Positions 1 to 9,022 of a DNA stretch of 64,000 bases are shown one piece after another. The stretch is from Flavobacterium aquicola. Lineage in GTDB: Bacteria > Bacteroidota > Bacteroidia > Flavobacteriales > Flavobacteriaceae. Position 1 is the stretch's first letter, and each line of letters begins with the position of its first letter. The notes below the pieces were generated by a model. The model saw only the letters and a program-made list of their open reading frames with translations, did no database searches and was not told the origin of the DNA. The stretch is taken from contig NZ_QUNI01000003.1 in assembly GCF_003385115.1 (NCBI RefSeq), positions 372,001 to 436,000 on the forward strand, in the 5' to 3' direction. The position numbers were made by a program, and so were the translations under genes.

Positions 1-728
1 GCATAAGTGTAAAAAGAGGCGTAAGGCAAAAAGAAAAGCCTTGTAGGGGTTTTTATGTTTTCGATGCCCTCGACAGTTCCATTCTGCTGGGTAAATGTTC
101 CTATTTTAGTATCGATTAAATTCCATGAATATTTTTGGCGGTCTCTTCGTATTTCTCTAAAAAAGTTAACTCCCCAAGTCTGTCTGCTTTCGCTTGAAAA
201 ACGGAGTGCTGCATAAGGAATCTTCATTTCTACAGTCCATCCAAATGTTGTGATTAATGCTTTACTATCCCAAACTGCGTCCCACGAATAATCCTCTCCA
301 TTGCTGTCAGTTGCCAGACAATCGGCCTGTCCATCAGCCGCGTTTACAAAAAACTGAAAATTTTGCTGTCCGTCGTTATAACCATTAATGAAAACACCAA
401 AAAAATCAGCAGCGCCAAATTCATCTCTTTTATTTATTTCTCTTAAAATTTTATCAGGTTCATTATCATACATTAAAGCACTGATATATATGGCCTCATT
501 GTCATACAGAACTCGAACTTCAGTTCTTTTATTTTCGGGAATAGCCTTGCCGTTATCAGGCTGAAACATAATAAAGTCTGTGGCAATAGGAACTGACTGC
601 CATATTGCTTCGTCTAATTTACCGTCCAAAGTAATTTTTTCGGAAGTGAATTTGGTCTGCAAAGATTTCTTTTGCCCATAAAATAATGTGCAGAGTAATA
701 ATAAAAATAGGGTGTAACGATTTTTCAT
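1..728 (-). CDS. DUF5916 family outer-membrane protein, 5' part only
   Basis: Reading the minus strand from the ATG at 728 gives an open frame to the window edge (about 242 codons); the C-terminal part lies outside. The product starts with a signal peptide (MKNRYTLFLLLLCTLFYGQK), followed by a carbohydrate-binding-module-9-like beta-sandwich with motifs such as LDGKLDEAIWQ and WDAVWDSKALI. It aligns almost residue for residue with the next gene upstream on the same strand (859-3252), for example VEGIENIKTPTRLFFLPYASF against LEGIENIQTPTRLFFIPYASF. DUF5916 proteins carry this N-terminal domain ahead of an outer-membrane-type beta-barrel; their substrate is not known. The pair is a tandem duplication separated by 130 bp. 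Confidence 0.85.
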   Translation of the reverse strand, partial: MKNRYTLFLLLLCTLFYGQKKSLQTKFTSEKITLDGKLDEAIWQSVPIATDFIMFQPDNGKAIPENKRTEVRVLYDNEAIYISALMYDNEPDKILREINKRDEFGAADFFGVFINGYNDGQQNFQFFVNAADGQADCLATDSNGEDYSWDAVWDSKALITTFGWTVEMKIPYAALRFSSESRQTWGVNFFREIRRDRQKYSWNLIDTKIGTFTQQNGTVEGIENIKTPTRLFFLPYASFYTY

Positions 729-858
729 TAATAGTGCTGGTTATAAACGTATTATCTTTTAAATCTGGGTTTTTATTTTAATAAACTGCGAGTTAAAAGA
801 TTGATGTATTTATAGACTGCCGAATGGAAGTAATGTTACAGTTTTTAGAAAAGAATGA

Positions 859-3252
859 TTAAAATTTGTTTTTTATAACATTATAGTCAATATAATAACG
901 TACGCTTAAGGATATTATATTGGTTAAATTGCTGCTGAAAATATCAGACAAGTTGTTTGAGATATTTTTTTCAACTTGATTAGTCTGTTCCAAGGCATAA
1001 TTGCGGTACAGTACAATTATTTCGCTTCCGGGAGCGAACCACCATGAATAGGAAAGATCTAAATTCCAGGAATTGAAGTTTCTGTTTTTGTTAAGATTGT
1101 AATCGGGATTTGGAGTGAGACTTCCATCCTCCTGTAAAGTAAAAAAATCATGATTATCAGCATATGACCAATAATAGCGGGCATCTAGATTTAATGCCAT
1201 TTTGTTGGTTAAGGCAAATTTTCCAGTGACAACATTCGAAAGTATTTCTCTGTTTCTTTCTGCGAAGACTATACCGTTAATGTCATACCCAACAAAACCT
1301 CTGTCGTTTTTTCTGTTAGAGTATTCTAAAGCATATTCTAAAGAGAATTGGTTGCTGAATCTGTATTTTGGATTGATATAAATACCATAGGTCTGCCTGT
1401 TCTCTTCATCGTATTTTGCAAAATTAGCAGTCGCATCTATTGTAAAGGCATGGTTTCTGTTCCATTCGAATCCAAAGTACGAATATATTCTCCTAGGGAC
1501 ATATACATAGCGGCCATATTCTCTAGGTTCATAAAAATCATAAGTTTCATGTGGCGAATACAATATAGAGAATTCGTAATACGTATTATTTAAAGAAGAG
1601 GCTTCAATAGTAGTTTTTAGATAAGCTTCTTGTGTTTTGGCAGTTGTATTTTGAATTTCTAAGTTTGCTTCCTGCTTTATTTTGAAGGTGTTAAAAAATT
1701 TTGTTGGATTCAGGATTCTGTAACTGATATTGCCATAAGCCGCGTGATAGTTAGTGTAATAAATCAATCCAAGATCATTGACATCATAATCTTCGGAAAT
1801 GTATTTTCCTGAAACCTCATATCGAATTTTTCCGCTTGTTTTTTCAAAATTCAGAGCAGTTTTATATCCGTTGTAATCTTCATAAGTATTTATAGTACTG
1901 TATTTAAAATCTCCATTTAAGCTGTAACTGTTCTTTTTTGTATTTAAGTCAAATAAAAGCCCGCTAACGTTTGCATCTCTGAAGGTTCCGTTTCGAGTAG
2001 TATTAGTATTGATAAATGTTACCGACGAGTTCTGATTAAAACGCTGGTCTAACACAACTATATTGTAATTAGCAAGCGGTTCAATTACTTCTTTTCTTAC
2101 TTCCAAAGACATAGTATCTTTTATGGTCGCAAATGTTTTTTCTGTTACAGCATTTAAAAAACCAATTCCTAATCCTTTTTTGGTACGCCCGGATATTTTA
2201 ACTGCGTTGAGCAGATCTACAGTACTTGGATAATCGGTTATTTCTTCATTATCTTCCAGAGTTGGTTCTCCCGTAGGGAAGCCTCCAATTCTTCGGGAGT
2301 AGAACAGATTTCCTTTTGAAAACAGCTCAGTTCCTTCAGTAAAGAAGGGCCTGTTTTCATCTAATTTTTGTTCGAAGGGTTCTAAGTTTAAAATAGCATT
2401 ATCAAATTTAGTCTGACCAAAATCAGGAACTAAAATAGCATCCAGCGTGAAAGCATCATTGATTCCATATTTAATATCGAGACCGCCTTTAAATGTATTG
2501 TCAGACTGGTTATCATCTTTTTGATTATAAAAAGATGCGTAAGGAATGAAGAAAAGGCGGGTAGGGGTCTGAATATTTTCGATTCCTTCTAATAATCCAT
2601 TTTGTGTAAGTTCTGCACCAATTTTGGTATCTATCAGATTCCAGGAATAAACCTGTATGTTGCGTTCTATGTTTCTAAGGAAATTGATGCCCCAAATCTG
2701 TTTGTTTGAACTTGGAAATCTTATTGCGGCGTAAGGAATTTTTATTTCGACATTCCAGCCTGTGTCTGTAATAACAGCTCTGCTGTCCCATATTGCATCC
2801 CAAGAAAAATCTTTATAGTCTTCTGTTGCTACACAATCTAATTGAACGCCAGCAGCAGTAACATAAAATCTAAAATCTTGCTGTCCATCATTAAAACCAT
2901 TGATGAATACTGAAAAATAATCGCTGACTCCAAAAATATCTCTGTTTGTAATTTCTTTTTTTATTTTTTCCGGTTGATCATCATACATGACCGCATATAT
3001 ATAAACAGCATCATTATCATAGAGGACTTTCACTTCGGTTTTTGTATTCTCGTTTATAGGTTTGCCATTATCAGGCTGATACATGACGAAATTGGCCGCT
3101 GTTTCTGCTGATTTCCAAGCTTCTTCATTCGATTTGCCATCAATAGAAATTCTCGAAGTAATAGAATTCGTATGAAGAATTTTCTTTTGCCCATAAAATT
3201 TGATGCAGCTTAAGATTGTTAAAAACACAAGAAAATTACGAGATATAATCAT
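859..3252 (-). CDS. DUF5916 domain-containing outer-membrane protein
   Basis: A 797-residue exported protein. Residues 1-21 are a signal peptide ending YGQ. A CBM9-like beta-sandwich occupies roughly residues 25-215 (DGKSNEEAWKSAETAANF, WDAIWDSRAVI). The family signature DFGQTKFDNAILNLEPFEQ and ENRPFFTEG follows near residues 275-310. The remainder is rich in alternating aromatic strands, as expected for a C-terminal beta-barrel. The family is common in Bacteroidota and is thought to sit in the outer membrane; no enzymatic activity is established. The neighbour at 1-728 is a paralogue. The upstream intergenic region of 172 bp is shared divergently with the L,D-transpeptidase at 3425. Family assignment is firm, function unknown. 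Confidence 0.85.
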   Translation of the reverse strand: MIISRNFLVFLTILSCIKFYGQKKILHTNSITSRISIDGKSNEEAWKSAETAANFVMYQPDNGKPINENTKTEVKVLYDNDAVYIYAVMYDDQPEKIKKEITNRDIFGVSDYFSVFINGFNDGQQDFRFYVTAAGVQLDCVATEDYKDFSWDAIWDSRAVITDTGWNVEIKIPYAAIRFPSSNKQIWGINFLRNIERNIQVYSWNLIDTKIGAELTQNGLLEGIENIQTPTRLFFIPYASFYNQKDDNQSDNTFKGGLDIKYGINDAFTLDAILVPDFGQTKFDNAILNLEPFEQKLDENRPFFTEGTELFSKGNLFYSRRIGGFPTGEPTLEDNEEITDYPSTVDLLNAVKISGRTKKGLGIGFLNAVTEKTFATIKDTMSLEVRKEVIEPLANYNIVVLDQRFNQNSSVTFINTNTTRNGTFRDANVSGLLFDLNTKKNSYSLNGDFKYSTINTYEDYNGYKTALNFEKTSGKIRYEVSGKYISEDYDVNDLGLIYYTNYHAAYGNISYRILNPTKFFNTFKIKQEANLEIQNTTAKTQEAYLKTTIEASSLNNTYYEFSILYSPHETYDFYEPREYGRYVYVPRRIYSYFGFEWNRNHAFTIDATANFAKYDEENRQTYGIYINPKYRFSNQFSLEYALEYSNRKNDRGFVGYDINGIVFAERNREILSNVVTGKFALTNKMALNLDARYYWSYADNHDFFTLQEDGSLTPNPDYNLNKNRNFNSWNLDLSYSWWFAPGSEIIVLYRNYALEQTNQVEKNISNNLSDIFSSNLTNIISLSVRYYIDYNVIKNKF

Positions 3253-3375
3253 AAAAAGAAGTGATTTGTAACAAATATAGATAATTTTGATATAAAAAAT
3301 CCATTTTATAGTAAATGTTTTTGTTTGAAAAAGTCGACTAAGTGTTAAAGTTTATCGATAAAATACATTTTATAT

Positions 3376-3405
3376 TTTGATAAGTGATTATTAATTGTAC
3401 TTTTG
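3376..3405 (+). promoter_or_regulatory. Bacteroidota-type promoter of the 3425 L,D-transpeptidase
   Basis: TTTG at 3376-3379 and TACTTTTG (perfect TAnnTTTG) at 3398-3405 are separated by 18 bases, which matches the -33/-7 architecture known for Bacteroidota sigma-A promoters. The predicted start of transcription near 3411 leaves a leader of roughly 14 bases before the ATG at 3425. Confidence 0.6.
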
Positions 3406-3424
3406 ACACCCCTAATTAATTATA

Positions 3425-4165
3425 ATGAATAGATACACAGTAGGTTATAAGTCGATTTTGGCGTTGGTTATTGTTTTTATTATGTTTTCATTTACAGGAA
3501 AATTAACTAACACGCATAAAAGTATTACAAAAAAGAAAATTGCTTGGGTTTTGAAATCTAATATAGATGTCAAAATTGAAAATATTTACAGTTCACTGCA
3601 GGCAAATCGCTTTGAATTGCCAAATCTAGTATGTTTTGGTGAAGCTTTGAAGGGGTTTTACTCTTTGAAGGAAAAAGGAAAAATAAAAAGCAATATTTTG
3701 ACTCTTGTTGACTTTAGTTTGTCATCAAATGTAAAGCGCCTTTGGATTATTGATCTCTCCAGTAATATGGTTTTATTTCAATCATTGGTTGCTCACGGAC
3801 GAAACACAGGAGATGAATTTGCTACTAATTTTTCAAATACTCCCGAATCATTCAAAAGCAGTCTCGGTTTTTATGTAACCGGAGAAGTATATAATGGCAA
3901 ACATGGTATTTCTTTAAAATTAGATGGTTTAGAAAAAGGGATGAATGATAATGCACGCGACAGGGCTGTTGTTATTCATGGTGCGGATTATGTTTCGGAT
4001 TCTTTTATAAAAAATCATAAAAGATTAGGCAGAAGTCAAGGATGTCCTGCGGTACCGGTACAGTTTGCTTCAGAAATTATTACGATGATAAAAGGTCAGA
4101 CCTGTTTGTACATATATCATCCTTCAATTAGTAAATCAAAAGAAAATAATAATTTAATTTCGTAA
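3425..4165 (+). CDS. Murein L,D-transpeptidase catalytic domain family protein (YkuD_2 type)
   Basis: A 246-residue protein with an N-terminal hydrophobic segment (residues about 9-25) serving as signal peptide or anchor. The catalytic region holds VVIHGADYVSDSF followed by RLGRSQGCPAVP, with the putative nucleophile Cys207 and the His in IHGADY. This matches the PF13645-type (YkuD_2) family, which resembles L,D-transpeptidases acting on peptidoglycan in the periplasm. It lacks a peptidoglycan-binding domain. The gene ends inside the 3' end of the convergent second L,D-transpeptidase (12-nt overlap). The precise reaction (3-3 crosslinking, lipoprotein attachment or hydrolysis) cannot be told from sequence. 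Confidence 0.8.
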   Translation: MNRYTVGYKSILALVIVFIMFSFTGKLTNTHKSITKKKIAWVLKSNIDVKIENIYSSLQANRFELPNLVCFGEALKGFYSLKEKGKIKSNILTLVDFSLSSNVKRLWIIDLSSNMVLFQSLVAHGRNTGDEFATNFSNTPESFKSSLGFYVTGEVYNGKHGISLKLDGLEKGMNDNARDRAVVIHGADYVSDSFIKNHKRLGRSQGCPAVPVQFASEIITMIKGQTCLYIYHPSISKSKENNNLIS

Positions 4166-5731
4166 TTGAGCATATAGATCAGCATCCAGATTGTAAATGT
4201 CTTTTCTAAAAATCAATTGGTTATCTTCACTCCACGCTGTCCAATACCATTGGTATATTGAATAGCGTTTTTTTATGCCTATAAACAGCGTTTTTTTGGT
4301 AGTTACAATCGAGTCTATTTTTTCTCTGGAGTACTGTTTTGGATTGTCTAATATTAACTCGACTAGTTCTAGAGGTTCTTCTACACGTACACATCCAGAG
4401 CTTAAAGAACGATTATTGCGTTCAAATAAATTACGATGATTGGTGTCATGGAGATATACGCTTCGTTTATTTGGGAAGTTAATTTTTACTACTCCAAGAG
4501 AATTATAATAGCCCGGTCTTTGTACATAGCGATAACCATTAGGTCTTTTTTCATTCCATTTTAGAGGATCTACTTCGTTGTTTTTGGAATCATAAATTGT
4601 GATGCCTTTATTTTTTAAAGCGCTCCTGTTCTTTATCATTTCAGGTATAAGATCTTCTTTTAAAATGGTTGGAGGAACTGTCCATGTTGGATTAAAAACG
4701 ACCGTTTGTAAAACAGAGGTTAATACAGGCGTTTTTCTTTTAATTCGGCCAACAACGATGCGTTTAGTCATGGTTACGTTCTGGTCTTCGACTACATCTA
4801 GACTGTAATTGGGTATATTGATCAATACATAGTTTTGAGCGAATGATTTTGAAAACCATCTCCAGCGTTCCAGATTGGCTATGATTTGATGTTTTCTCTG
4901 TTCTTTGGTAAAATTTAATGCCTTTATTGTTGATTTGCCAATAATTCCATCAGAAATTAAACCATGACGGGCCTGAAATTTTTTCATGGCTTCAGCAGTC
5001 TTTTCATCATAATGAGATGTGATGCTGTCATTACTTTCTAGGTCTTTCCAATACAATAGTTTTTTCTTGATAGCGATAATAGCTGGATTGATGCCGTTAG
5101 GTTCTATTTTTAGCAGGGTGTCTATTGGTTCGGTTTTATCTTCTGGGAATTCATTAATGAGATGCAGTGCTTTTATTAATTTTCCGTAGGTCAATGCTCT
5201 AGGCTGGCATTTTTGTATTTCACCTGCTAAAGAGTCTTTTTCTATGGCGTTATTTAAAACTGATTTTGTGTCCAATTCATTAATGCGTAAATCCCAATTG
5301 CTATAAATTTTATTGGGGTCCAGTTTTCCGTTATGAAGATGAGTAAGGTATTTTTGAATGTTGTAAGTTAGCAGTAAATCGTAATTTATTTGTTCCGATT
5401 CATCCAGTTCTGTGAATTTTTTTTCTAATTCCTGCAATTTTGAAATATTGTAATCTGACGGATTCAGTCCTTCTGAGTCGCAGTTTTTAATGGTTTCAAG
5501 AATGATTTTTCTGTTTTTTTCTGCTTGCCATACAGTTTGATTATCTCTGGAATTATAAAAATCGGCAAGGGATTTGTTTTTATAAGCGCTGATCATCAGT
5601 GTATCTATTTCAATAATATCTCCTTCCTTATCATTAGAATTGGAAATTGTGAAAGTTTCTAAATCAATGACAGGTTGTTTTTTGCAGCTTACAAATATTA
5701 ATAAGACAATAAATAAGTAATATTTATTCAT
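4154..5731 (-). CDS. L,D-transpeptidase of the YcbB/LdtD type, lipoprotein
   Basis: A 525-residue protein starting with a lipoprotein signal (MNKYYLFIVLLIFVSC, lipidated Cys16). A scaffold domain follows, then a peptidoglycan-binding domain near residues 235-275 (AMKKFQARHGLISDGIIGKS), then a YkuD catalytic domain. The catalytic motif is HDTNHRNLF then RSLSSGCVRVEEP, with Cys447 as nucleophile. The layout matches LdtD/YcbB enzymes that make 3-3 crosslinks in peptidoglycan, with carbapenem-sensitive thiol chemistry known for the family. Its 3' end overlaps the convergent 3425-4165 gene, so the two distinct transpeptidase types lie tail to tail. Confidence 0.88.
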   Translation of the reverse strand: MNKYYLFIVLLIFVSCKKQPVIDLETFTISNSNDKEGDIIEIDTLMISAYKNKSLADFYNSRDNQTVWQAEKNRKIILETIKNCDSEGLNPSDYNISKLQELEKKFTELDESEQINYDLLLTYNIQKYLTHLHNGKLDPNKIYSNWDLRINELDTKSVLNNAIEKDSLAGEIQKCQPRALTYGKLIKALHLINEFPEDKTEPIDTLLKIEPNGINPAIIAIKKKLLYWKDLESNDSITSHYDEKTAEAMKKFQARHGLISDGIIGKSTIKALNFTKEQRKHQIIANLERWRWFSKSFAQNYVLINIPNYSLDVVEDQNVTMTKRIVVGRIKRKTPVLTSVLQTVVFNPTWTVPPTILKEDLIPEMIKNRSALKNKGITIYDSKNNEVDPLKWNEKRPNGYRYVQRPGYYNSLGVVKINFPNKRSVYLHDTNHRNLFERNNRSLSSGCVRVEEPLELVELILDNPKQYSREKIDSIVTTKKTLFIGIKKRYSIYQWYWTAWSEDNQLIFRKDIYNLDADLYAQLRN

Positions 5732-6249
5732 TTCTACTTTTTGCTTTTTTATTATTACTCAATGCTTGTATTTATACAGATCATTATGAAAATGAAACTT
5801 ATGTAAAGCATTACTTTTTATTAAATAGCTGTTGATGATTTGGGGATTTATCAAATAGCTATAGTAAATGCTTCTTTTGAATTTTACTTTATCTAGAAAA
5901 AACGATGTTTCATGTATTAGTAAATTTTCAGATGCAAAGATGCTTCAATTATTTCGAAACAAATAAACAATTCCTGTTAAATTTTTAAAATGTATGATAC
6001 TGAGATTGTTTTATATGAGTGTCTATTTGTATTTTTTGATTAACTACTTATTTTTTTGATAAAATTAGAACCAAGGTAGATGTCAATGAAAGGCATCTGT
6101 GTTTTGTTTTGCTGAATTTTTTAAAAAAAGTAAAAGCATAACTTTTTAGTTTTAAAACGGTTGTAAATATTATTGAAAAATGTCCATTTATTTTTGAAAA
6201 AAAATTTGCAATTAACTGTTTTTATTATTTATCTTTGCACCTCAATAAT
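5732..6249. other. Intergenic region upstream of tRNA-Gly
   Basis: About 520 AT-rich bases between the start of the YcbB-type gene and the first tRNA-Gly. I see no open frame with coding character and no tandem repeat. The only recognisable element is the tRNA promoter at its right end (6205-6237). Confidence 0.6.
6205..6237 (+). promoter_or_regulatory. Promoter of the tRNA-Gly pair
   Basis: TTTG at 6205-6208, a 21-base spacer, then TATCTTTG at 6230-6237, an exact TAnnTTTG. Transcription should begin near 6243, seven bases before the mature 5' end of the first tRNA. This is one of the clearest promoters in the window. Confidence 0.75.
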
Positions 6250-6322
<73 letters not shown>

Positions 6323-6366
6323 CAAGAATCAATTTTTTGATTTAAGGGTAAATTTTAATGATTAAT

Positions 6367-6439
<73 letters not shown>

Positions 6440-6443
6440 CCAA

Positions 6444-6473
6444 AACCTCAAATTTTATTTGAGGTTTTTTTTT
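6444..6473 (+). terminator. Rho-independent terminator after the tRNA-Gly pair
   Basis: Perfect 10-bp stem AACCTCAAAT/ATTTGAGGTT with a 3-base loop, followed by a long run of T. Begins five bases after the second tRNA. Confidence 0.85.
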
Positions 6474-6492
6474 GCTCCAAAAACATCTTTTT

Positions 6493-6550
6493 AACCATTA
6501 AGATATTAAGAGTTTCAAAAACTTAATTATTCTTAATATCTTAAATGGTT
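6493..6550. repeat. Inverted repeat built from degenerate octamers
   Basis: The arms AACCATTAAGATATTAAGA (6493-6511) and its near-complement (6531-6550) enclose 19 bases. Read in steps of eight from 6495 the units are CCATTAAG, ATATTAAG, AGTTTCAA, AAACTTAA, TTATTCTT, AATATCTT, AAATGGTT, so the hairpin is made of degenerate 8-mers. It sits between the tRNA terminator and the 3' end of pepE and may act as the pepE terminator on the minus strand. Confidence 0.6.
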
Positions 6551-6557
6551 TATTTTT

Positions 6558-7265
6558 TTAATTTAAAAAACTCAAATCAGTTCCGGTTTCTAATTCTTGG
6601 GGTAATTGGTTTTGCCTAAACAGACGGGCTTGTAAATTTCCTCTCAAAGTAATTTTTTCTCCTTTTACATCCAGCCAGCTTCCTTCTCGAAGTCCTAAAA
6701 CTGGTAACGAATTAAAAGCATGAAACTCTTTTATTCTTGTTTCCCTTGTTTCTCCCATGTGTTTAGACTGATCGTCAGGATCTAAATAATGCGGATTCAG
6801 ATTGAACGGAATTAATCCAAGTGTTTGAAAACTTGGCGGATAAATTATAGGCATATCATTTGTTGTCTGCATCGTTAGTCCGCAAATGTTGCTCCCTGCA
6901 CTTGTTCCTAAATACGGGGTGCCTTTTTTAACAGTTTCGGCAAGTATATTCATGAGGTCATTTTTGTACAATTGAGTAACCAGCAGGAAAGTATTGCCTC
7001 CTCCTGTAAAAAAACCTTCGGCATTTTGGATGGCTTCCTTTTGATTCTCAAATGTGTGAATGCCTTTCAAAACTATATTTATTTTAGCAAAAACTATTGC
7101 TGCTTTTGAAGTGTATTCATCATGTGTAATACCTCCTGGCCTTGCAAATGGTATAAATAACACCGTTTTGCAATCCTTAAAATGTAACTGTAGTTCTGGT
7201 AATAAATAGTCTAAGTATTCTCCATTATATAAAGTTGAAGTACTGGCAATAATGCAATTTTTCAT
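6558..7265 (-). CDS. pepE: Dipeptidase E (alpha-aspartyl dipeptidase)
   Basis: A 235-residue cytosolic serine peptidase of family S51, which hydrolyses dipeptides with N-terminal aspartate. The nucleophile elbow GTSAGSNICG places the catalytic Ser at residue 122, close to the known Ser120 of the Salmonella enzyme. The GGGNTFLL motif (residues 88-95), a hallmark of the family, is present. Length agrees with PepE proteins (about 230). The gene stands alone, with an octamer-built inverted repeat just beyond its stop codon. Paralogues such as cyanophycinase share the fold but are longer, so PepE is the better call. Confidence 0.9.
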   Translation of the reverse strand: MKNCIIASTSTLYNGEYLDYLLPELQLHFKDCKTVLFIPFARPGGITHDEYTSKAAIVFAKINIVLKGIHTFENQKEAIQNAEGFFTGGGNTFLLVTQLYKNDLMNILAETVKKGTPYLGTSAGSNICGLTMQTTNDMPIIYPPSFQTLGLIPFNLNPHYLDPDDQSKHMGETRETRIKEFHAFNSLPVLGLREGSWLDVKGEKITLRGNLQARLFRQNQLPQELETGTDLSFLN

Positions 7266-7406
7266 TTTTTTTATTTGTAAATATTCATTGTAAAGGTATA
7301 AAATGATTGCTTTTTAGTATGTTGATACAGTATTTTAATTAACAAACTTTTACAAATGCATTAGTAATTATTTTGGATAGGTTTGAAATACTTTTACATT
7401 TTGTAG

Positions 7407-8225
7407 ATGAAGTTGGGATTAAGTTTTTTTTGTATATCACCTAACAGATTGCTTGTGAAGAATAATTTTACTTTTTGCTTTATTTCTTTTTTTACTGTTC
7501 AGTTTGCCATTTCTCAGACAAATGTTGAGAAATGGATAAAAGGACAAGTTACTATTAATAATGTATCTCCGGTAGAAGGAGTAAATATTACAAATACTTC
7601 CAGTAAAGTCATGGTTGTTTCTGATGCTTATGGCCATTTTTCTATTCTTTCTAAAGAAGGAGATATTCTAAGTTTTTCAGCTATTAATTATGAGCCTTTG
7701 CGGAAGTTTATCAACAGGCAGGAATTTAATTTAGGAAGTATTACGGTTAATCTGACTCTAAAAACCATTGAATTGAATGAAGTGGTAATCAATAAACATT
7801 CGGACATAAGTGCCGAAAATTTAGGTATAATTTCAAAAGATCAAATCAAGTTGACTACTGCCGAAAGAAGACTGCAGACTGCCGGAGACTTTAAACCGAT
7901 ACATTTGTTGGCTTTATTAGGTGGTAAGCTGCCTTTTGATCCAATTATAAATGCTATAAACGGGAAAACAAAAAGGCTGAAAAAAGAAGTTTCTGTCGAA
8001 AAGAAAGAGATTTTGATGGTGAAAATAGAAAATTTATTTGAGAATCAGTATTATATAGAACCTTTAAAAATCCCCCAAGAACTTATTAAGGGTTTTCAAT
8101 ACTATTGTGTTGAGAATCCAGATTTTGCTAAATCTTTAAACGATAACAACAAAACATTGTGTAAATTTTTAATTGTGGGATTGGCTTCTGAATTTAATGA
8201 AAATCAGCTGTACAATGAAAAATAA
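7407..8225 (+). CDS. Exported carboxypeptidase-regulatory-like domain protein, paralogue 1
   Basis: First of four tandem paralogues. A hydrophobic leader ends VQFAISQ, followed by a beta-sandwich of the carboxypeptidase D regulatory-like type (residues about 45-130: GQVTINNVSPVEGVNI, DAYGHFSILSKEGD, ELNEVVIN). This is the domain found at the N terminus of SusC/TonB receptors, but no plug or barrel follows. The C-terminal half (residues 130-272) is a family-specific segment ending FQYYCVENPDFAKSL. The ATG at 7407 is used here; a GTG at 7455 would give a leader whose length matches paralogue 2 exactly, so the true start is uncertain. Overlaps paralogue 2 by 11 nt. Function unknown. Confidence 0.78.
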   Translation: MKLGLSFFCISPNRLLVKNNFTFCFISFFTVQFAISQTNVEKWIKGQVTINNVSPVEGVNITNTSSKVMVVSDAYGHFSILSKEGDILSFSAINYEPLRKFINRQEFNLGSITVNLTLKTIELNEVVINKHSDISAENLGIISKDQIKLTTAERRLQTAGDFKPIHLLALLGGKLPFDPIINAINGKTKRLKKEVSVEKKEILMVKIENLFENQYYIEPLKIPQELIKGFQYYCVENPDFAKSLNDNNKTLCKFLIVGLASEFNENQLYNEK

Positions 8226-8982
8226 AGTAATTGTGTTTTTTATTTTCTTGGGACAATTTCAGTTTATAGGCGCTCAGACAAATGTTGAAAAATGGATAAA
8301 TGGACAAGTTACTACCAATAATGTATCTCCGGTAGAAGGAGTAAATATTACAAATACTTCCAGTAAAATTATGGTTGTTTCTGATGCGTATGGCCATTTT
8401 TCTATTCTTTCTAAAGAAGGAGATATTCTAAGTTTCTCAGCTATTAATTATGAGCCTTTGCGGAAGTTTATCAATAAGAAAGAATTTAATATTGGTAGTA
8501 TTGCTGTCGACTTAACTCCGAAAAGGATTGAACTGAATGAAGTGATTGTTAATAAGCATTCTAATATTACTGCCGAAAATTTAGGAATAATACCAAAAGA
8601 TCAAGTGAAATTAACTACTGCCGAAAGAAGACTGCAGACTGCCGGCGATTTTAAACCTATACACTTGCTGAGTCTCTTGGGTGGTGCTTTAGCAGTAGAT
8701 CCTATCCTGAATGCTATCAGCGGAAGAACCAAAATGCTTAAAAAAGAACTTTCTATCGAAAAAAAGGAATTTTTGATGGTCAAATTAGAGAATTTGTTTG
8801 ATGATAAATACTATATAGAAACGTTAAAAATACCAGCAGAATTTATAAAAGGATTTCAGTATTATTGTATTGAAGATGTTGATTTTGCAAGGTCTTTAAA
8901 GGATAAAAACAAAACGATGAGTATGTTTTTGATAGTTGGACTGGCTTCGGAATTTAATAAAATGCAGCTACAAGATAAATAA
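8215..8982 (+). CDS. Exported carboxypeptidase-regulatory-like domain protein, paralogue 2
   Basis: A 255-residue product starting at the ATG at 8215, which overlaps the stop of paralogue 1 and gives a good signal peptide (MKNKVIVFFIFLGQFQFIGAQ); an ATG 42 bases earlier is open but would add a non-signal extension. The beta-sandwich domain is almost identical at the DNA level to paralogue 1 over 200 bp (8275-8474), while the C-terminal half has drifted further. The C-terminal segment again ends in FQYYCIEDVDFARSL. Transcription with paralogue 1 is very likely because of the overlap. Role unknown; its repeated linkage to a DUF6702 protein and an M1 peptidase downstream suggests a periplasmic or envelope job. 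Confidence 0.8.
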   Translation: MKNKVIVFFIFLGQFQFIGAQTNVEKWINGQVTTNNVSPVEGVNITNTSSKIMVVSDAYGHFSILSKEGDILSFSAINYEPLRKFINKKEFNIGSIAVDLTPKRIELNEVIVNKHSNITAENLGIIPKDQVKLTTAERRLQTAGDFKPIHLLSLLGGALAVDPILNAISGRTKMLKKELSIEKKEFLMVKLENLFDDKYYIETLKIPAEFIKGFQYYCIEDVDFARSLKDKNKTMSMFLIVGLASEFNKMQLQDK

Positions 8983-9022
8983 TAACAGGTGATTTCTATC
9001 GCCAAATTAAGAGATTATACTA

